From: Lachnospiraceae bacterium | GTDB lineage: Bacteria; Bacillota; Clostridia; Lachnospirales; Lachnospiraceae | Assembly: GCA_014804565.1 (NCBI GenBank) | Contig: JAAUZN010000071.1 | Coordinates: 10,430-20,036 of the forward strand | DNA: 9,607 nt | Direction of reading: 5' to 3' | Shown: in pieces, positions 5,448 to 9,607 of the stretch | How the letters are laid out: each line of letters opens with the position of its first letter | How positions within the stretch are numbered: the stretch's first letter is position 1 | The notes under the pieces: generated by a model | Databases searched by the model: none | Seen by the model: only the letters and a program-made list of their open reading frames with translations | What the model was told of the DNA's origin: nothing | Position numbers and translations under genes: made by a program

Positions 5448-8362
5448 GTAAGCATCCCCTCAAACACATCCTCCGGCACCGGTTTGCAATACCGGTAGCC
5501 CTGAGCAACATAAGCGCCGATCTCCATCATCAGTTCCGTATCCTGCTGTGTCTCCACACCCTCGCAAACCACCTGTGCGTCCAGATCCTTTGCCAGATTT
5601 ACGATATTTTTCATGATCTGTACCTGTCTCTCCCGGTTCTCATTATTCAATAAGAAGGAGCGATCCAGCTTGATCACCGATGCGGGGATCTGTTCAAATA
5701 CGCCCAGAGAAGAATAGCCGGAGCCAAAGTCATCGATAGAAAGATGCACGCCGTTTCCTCTGAGAATCTCCACATTCTCTTTTACCTTCTGCTGCTGCAT
5801 CTCTTCCACCACCAGGGTTTCCGTGATCTCCACCTCGATCAGTTCCTTGGGAACCTGATACTTCACCATCAAAGACTCAAACCGCTCAGGGAAACCATCC
5901 TCCACAAAGTGCGTCCTGGAGAAATTGCAGGACACAGGAACCACAGAAAGCCCCTGATCGAGCCGCCTGCGCAGCATTTTACAGACGCTCTCCATCACGA
6001 AGAAATCAATCTCCGTGATCTTGCCCGTCCGCTCATAGTAGGGCACAAAGAAACCGGGAGCCCGGATGGCGCCGCCAGCCGTGGGATCTTTGAAACGCAC
6101 CAGCGCCTCCGCTCCCACTACCTTCTCATTGCGGATATCCACCTTCGCCTGATAGTATGCCACGAAATCCTTTTGAAAATCCACTGAATCTAAAAGCTTC
6201 TCCCGCTCATGCTGCTCTCTGAGCTGCTCGCGGAGCTTGTCATCGTAAACCTGAAGGACATTGATATAGCTGTCCCGCAGAGGATCCACCGCCTGCATCG
6301 CATAGGACAGTGCAAGCTGAATATCCGTATGGCCCTTCTCCACAGCACAGATTCCCAGCGCCTGCACCATGTGAACACCCTCCTGCTCGTAAATATGATC
6401 GGAGATCCGGTGCGTCATAGCCATCATGCGGTCTGTCAGCGCCGCCATATCCTCATAATGCACAAAGAGCACGAAATGACTGCCGTAACTTCTGGCAAAG
6501 AGTTCTGTCTCATTGTCAACCTCCGACTCGATCACCTCGATGATGCGCCCTAAGATCTTCTGCCCTGCATCCCAGCCATAAATGGCATTATAGCTCTTAA
6601 ACTGACAGATGTCCGTATACACAATGGCATAGTTCTTATCGACATCGGCGCGCAGCTTCTGAGAGGCTATGTATTGTAAATAGTTGAGGTTCCAGATATC
6701 AAATTCCGTATCCTTGTACATCAGCTTCTGGAGACGCCTGCTGCTCTTCAACATCCGATACAGCACCAGAATGACCAAGGCCGCAACGACCAGCAGGATC
6801 ACAATGATGGCGACGCTGTGATTCCGGATGAAGGCATCCACGCTCACCTTTGCATAGAAATTGTCCTGCAGCATATAGTCGTTCACCGTCTTATCGGATA
6901 TCTCCGTAAGCTCTTTATTCAGGATGTCAACCAAAAGCGATTCTTCATCCATCAGTACCATCATGCAAATACCATGCACATCACTTAAGACCGTATGGAT
7001 CTCCAACTGTCCAAACCCCAGCTGGGAACCCAGAAGATACTCCGCCAGATAACCGTCGCAGAGAGCCGCCTGCGCCTTGCCTTCCCGCACCGCCTCCAGA
7101 CAGTCCCTCTGAGTCTCATAGACCAGAAGCTCCATATTCTCCCCTGCATAAGGCACCTGGCCCGTGCCCGTCACGTGCTCCTTCGCCACCGCCAAAGATC
7201 CGATCGACTCTGTCCGCTCTCCGCGCTTCATAATGACGACTCTGGGCACCTGCACATACTCCTTGGTGAGAGTGTATCCTGTCAGCCTTGTCGTTCCTTC
7301 CGTCTCGCCGCAGTAACTCATGATATCGATACGGCCTTCCGAAAGTGCCCGCTTCGCCTCCTCAATATCTGTCATTTTAACATAGTCAAAGGTAAGTCCC
7401 GTACGCGCAGCCACCTCGTCCAGAGCCTGTCTGGAAAGGCCGCAGTATACGCCGTCCTCATCCTCATAAGAGAAGGGATAGCAGTCAACCGGATAACCAA
7501 CTGTCAGTGCTTTTTGCTGTGCAATATAAGTCTTTTCTTCACTGGTCAGAAGGATGGTCTGATCCATACGGCTGTCATAATACTTGACCATCAGTTCATT
7601 TTCCAGCTCCGGGCGGTTCATCTTAAGATCCCCGATTCCCTGATTTAATTCCCGCAGCAGGTCATCATTGCCCTGATAGGTAATATAGTAGATGGGCTTC
7701 GGAGCAAAGCGTCCGATCACACGCTGTCCCTCCTTGATCTCCGTGAGGGAATGTACCATGGCGTCGATCTCCCCGTTCGACAGCGCCTCCTGCAGCGCCG
7801 CCGCACTCTCATACTCCTGAAGCCTGGGAGCCGTGATCCCATGCCCCGTCAGATACTCTAAAAATTCCTGTTTTCTGACATAGGTGGACACAACACCGTA
7901 GGAAATGTCCGCCATAGCCTCAAAATCCTCGTGAGCGATCGGGCTGTCACCCGGCACCGCGATCGCACCGAAGGTATAGCCGCTTGCCAGATCGGCGTAA
8001 TCGTAAATTTCTGCTCTCTCCCTGGAATACTGTGCAGAACCCACCAGATCCACTTTCTTATCCGCCAGCATTTGCAGGGCGTCGTCCCAACTGTCGCAGG
8101 TGACATATTGCACCGACCAGTTTACATAATTACATAAATTGTCCAGATATTCCACATTCATTCCGGAAAAACTGCCATCATCCTGCACCTCATGGTAGCC
8201 CTCCATCGGGAAAAAGGCGACCCGCACCGGACGCTTTTCCGCGCCCTGCGCCACAGCCTGCTCCGTATGTCCGAAAGAAAATAACAAAAGCAGCGCCGCG
8301 ATCAGCGCCCCTGCTGCCATCCTTGCCGCCCCATATGGTCTTTTTTCCGGTTTACCCTTCAT
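5444..8362 (-). CDS. Membrane c-di-GMP phosphodiesterase sensor: two SBP_bac_3-like domains, degenerate GGDEF, intact EAL
   Basis: A 972-residue sensor. Residues 14-38 form a signal peptide or anchor (possible cleavage after AVA). Two periplasmic-binding-protein type 3 domains follow (about 45-265 and 285-500; RVAFFPMEGY and LTVGYPVDCYPFSYE open them). A membrane helix is at 516-536. The GGDEF domain (about 550-710) has YGSHF (626-630) in place of GGDEF and NETE in place of the RxxD inhibitory site, so it should not make c-di-GMP. The EAL domain (about 730-970) keeps the catalytic set: E752-A-L, Asn813, EITE (845-848), DDFG (877-880), Lys898, Glu934 in CEGVET, and Gln954. It should therefore degrade c-di-GMP in response to an extracellular small ligand. 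The ATG at 8362 has AAGGA 6 nt upstream. It follows the hydrolase gene by 62 nt and overlaps the YdcF-like gene. The ligand is unknown. Confidence 0.93.
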   Translation of the reverse strand: MKGKPEKRPYGAARMAAGALIAALLLLFSFGHTEQAVAQGAEKRPVRVAFFPMEGYHEVQDDGSFSGMNVEYLDNLCNYVNWSVQYVTCDSWDDALQMLADKKVDLVGSAQYSRERAEIYDYADLASGYTFGAIAVPGDSPIAHEDFEAMADISYGVVSTYVRKQEFLEYLTGHGITAPRLQEYESAAALQEALSNGEIDAMVHSLTEIKEGQRVIGRFAPKPIYYITYQGNDDLLRELNQGIGDLKMNRPELENELMVKYYDSRMDQTILLTSEEKTYIAQQKALTVGYPVDCYPFSYEDEDGVYCGLSRQALDEVAARTGLTFDYVKMTDIEEAKRALSEGRIDIMSYCGETEGTTRLTGYTLTKEYVQVPRVVIMKRGERTESIGSLAVAKEHVTGTGQVPYAGENMELLVYETQRDCLEAVREGKAQAALCDGYLAEYLLGSQLGFGQLEIHTVLSDVHGICMMVLMDEESLLVDILNKELTEISDKTVNDYMLQDNFYAKVSVDAFIRNHSVAIIVILLVVAALVILVLYRMLKSSRRLQKLMYKDTEFDIWNLNYLQYIASQKLRADVDKNYAIVYTDICQFKSYNAIYGWDAGQKILGRIIEVIESEVDNETELFARSYGSHFVLFVHYEDMAALTDRMMAMTHRISDHIYEQEGVHMVQALGICAVEKGHTDIQLALSYAMQAVDPLRDSYINVLQVYDDKLREQLREQHEREKLLDSVDFQKDFVAYYQAKVDIRNEKVVGAEALVRFKDPTAGGAIRAPGFFVPYYERTGKITEIDFFVMESVCKMLRRRLDQGLSVVPVSCNFSRTHFVEDGFPERFESLMVKYQVPKELIEVEITETLVVEEMQQQKVKENVEILRGNGVHLSIDDFGSGYSSLGVFEQIPASVIKLDRSFLLNNENRERQVQIMKNIVNLAKDLDAQVVCEGVETQQDTELMMEIGAYVAQGYRYCKPVPEDVFEGMLT

Positions 8363-8389
8363 AGACGATCCTTCTTTCCATTTTTTTAT

Positions 8390-8398
8390 ATTGTATCA
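8390..8398 (-). promoter_or_regulatory. Possible extended -10 promoter before the EAL sensor gene
   Basis: On the minus strand, TGATACAAT has the extended -10 form (TGn plus TACAAT, 8390-8395) in the 62-nt gap between the hydrolase and the sensor genes. No good -35 lies 17 nt upstream. Transcription would start near 8383, giving a leader of about 20 nt that contains the ribosome binding site. No terminator is seen in the gap, so the sensor may also be read from further upstream. Confidence 0.4.
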
Positions 8399-8424
8399 CA
8401 TTCTCAGATATCAATGTACTAAAA

Positions 8425-9408
8425 CTAAAGATAACGCCCTAAAAATTTTTTAATTTTTCCGTAATATTCCTCCGGATCTTTATCCTGTGCCTGCGCGTGT
8501 CCGGCACCCTCCACAATAAAGAGCTCTTTCTCACAGGCGGCAGCCTCGTACAGCTCATAGGACATGCCCACATCGATCATCCGGTCTTCATCCCCGTGGA
8601 TAAAAAGCGTCGGGATGCCGCTTGCCGCCACCGCACGAAGGGGAGACGCATCCTTCAGGTTATAGCCGCCCCGCAGACGCAGCATCACACAGGCGGAATC
8701 CACAAAAGGACCGGCGGGCAGATGAAACCACTCCGTGATCTTATCTCCAAACATCTCGTAGGCTTCCGTGTACGCGCTGTCGGAGACCACCGCCTTAATG
8801 TGCTCGGACACCTGCGCATCTCCCGCCATGATAAGCGCCGTAGCGGCTCCCATAGACTGGCCGTGGAGTACGATATCGGCCTCCGGACACTGTTCTAAAA
8901 TTTGATCGATCCAGAGCGTGCAGTCATAGTGGTCTGTCCACCCCATACCGATGAAGTCTCCCTCACTCTCGCCCTGGCAGCGCAGATCCGGCACAAGCAC
9001 AGAGTATCCCTGCCCATGATACCAGCAGGCAAACTGGTACATTTCCTCCTTCCAGCCGGTATAGCCGTGAAGGAGAAGCACCCACCGCTCACTGTCCGGG
9101 TCATCCGCCGGAAACTCCACCGCAGTCAGCCGGTAGCCGTCCGGCGTTTCTGTTTGTATTTTTGTTCGTTCGGCCGTCTCAACCCATTCTTCCGTTTCTC
9201 GCAGCAGCTGACTTCTGTTTTCCTGAATATCTGCTGTCTGTACCTGCTCGCTGTAACACTTGCGCGTGATATCCTCGAATGCATTGAGCTTATCCATAAA
9301 GGAAGGGACCAGACAGGCGCTCACCAGACAATATACGAATACGACATAGACCGCAAAGAGCACTGCCAGGATCACCATCGCGATCCAGATCCTCTTCTTC
9401 CTCAGCAT
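8425..9408 (-). CDS. Membrane-anchored alpha/beta hydrolase
   Basis: A 327-residue serine hydrolase with one N-terminal membrane helix (about 7-30) after the basic MLRKKR, so the catalytic domain is likely outside the membrane. The alpha/beta fold is clear. LLLHGYTG (111-118) supplies the oxyanion hole, VPDLRCQGES (139-148) is the usual strand before the lid, GQSMG (183-187) carries nucleophile Ser185, and HGDEDRMI (271-278) gives Asp275. GAGHAQA (301-307) gives His304, completing the triad. It resembles the BEM46/YqkD-like group of membrane-anchored hydrolases with unknown substrates. The ATG at 9408 has GGAGG 7 nt upstream. It starts 16 nt after the preceding gene's stop and lies 62 nt before the EAL sensor. 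An esterase or lipase-like activity is likely, but the substrate cannot be read. Confidence 0.9.
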   Translation of the reverse strand: MLRKKRIWIAMVILAVLFAVYVVFVYCLVSACLVPSFMDKLNAFEDITRKCYSEQVQTADIQENRSQLLRETEEWVETAERTKIQTETPDGYRLTAVEFPADDPDSERWVLLLHGYTGWKEEMYQFACWYHGQGYSVLVPDLRCQGESEGDFIGMGWTDHYDCTLWIDQILEQCPEADIVLHGQSMGAATALIMAGDAQVSEHIKAVVSDSAYTEAYEMFGDKITEWFHLPAGPFVDSACVMLRLRGGYNLKDASPLRAVAASGIPTLFIHGDEDRMIDVGMSYELYEAAACEKELFIVEGAGHAQAQDKDPEEYYGKIKKFLGRYL

Positions 9409-9424
9409 CCTGCTTCCTCCATTC

Positions 9425-9607
9425 TCAATACAGTTCTACCGGGATCATGCTGTAAGCCATGTCCCCGCTCTCCTGACAGCAGACCGCCGTACAATACCCG
9501 TCGATCTCCCGATATTCTTTCATGTGATAATATTTCGCGTCAAAGCTGTGTCTTACCCTGGCTCGTCCGGACTCCTCCATGTGCACTGCAAAATCCTGCA
9601 AAGACAG
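9425..9607 (-). CDS. C-terminal fragment of an unrecognised protein (runs off the window)
   Basis: The last 60 codons of a reading frame open to the window edge, ending IPVELY and TGA at 9427-9425. It contains DFAVHMEESG, the aromatic FDAKYYHMKEY stretch, and a Cys pair in CTAVCCQESG. I do not recognise a family, and no membrane segment or catalytic motif is visible. It is probably a real gene end: the frame is open throughout, the strand agrees with its neighbours, and the next gene follows after 16 nt with its own strong ribosome binding site. It may belong to the same operon as the hydrolase. Confidence 0.6.
   Translation of the reverse strand: MSLQDFAVHMEESGRARVRHSFDAKYYHMKEYREIDGYCTAVCCQESGDMAYSMIPVELY

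Noticed and set aside
6560..6720. Active diguanylate cyclase in the sensor protein
   Set aside because: The signature is YGSHF instead of GGDEF and the RxxD site is missing, so only the EAL activity is proposed.

Overview
The window looks like chromosomal DNA from an endospore-forming clostridial Firmicute, most likely Lachnospiraceae. The evidence is a SpoVAD gene, a long-form clostridial PyrF, strong GGAGG-type ribosome binding sites, a moderate GC content and protein sequences of clostridial style. Family placement is inference. All ten genes lie on the minus strand, so they read from right to left in these coordinates. There are no RNA genes, mobile elements, CRISPR arrays or phage genes that I can see.

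Reading in the direction of transcription, the first group (about 9607 to 4692) is an unrecognised C-terminal fragment, a membrane-anchored alpha/beta hydrolase, a large membrane c-di-GMP sensor, and a membrane YdcF/SanA-family (DUF218) protein. The sensor has two extracellular solute-binding-like domains, a degenerate GGDEF and an intact EAL domain. Its stop codon overlaps the start of the YdcF-like gene by 4 nt. The second group (4577 to 1044) is a TPR lipoprotein, a Nudix-fold protein with a ruined catalytic box, pyrF (TTG start, 4-nt overlap with the Nudix gene) and spoVAD. It ends at a clear Rho-independent terminator at 980-1016. The third group (780 to 1) has a good extended -10 promoter at 845-873. 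It contains a 76-residue unknown protein, ridA, and the start of a shikimate kinase gene that overlaps ridA by 4 nt and runs off the window.

Most of the content is housekeeping and signalling. The most interesting spot is the 79-nt stretch between pyrF and the preferred spoVAD start. It holds a near-consensus forespore sigma-G promoter and a perfect 10-bp inverted repeat. The downstream arm covers part of the spoVAD Shine-Dalgarno sequence and start codon, while the upstream arm overlaps the sigma-G -10 element. Read-through mRNA from pyrF should therefore fold and hide the spoVAD start. Sporulation mRNA starting after the upstream arm cannot form that hairpin. This would be a vegetative translational lock released by promoter choice, and it can be tested.
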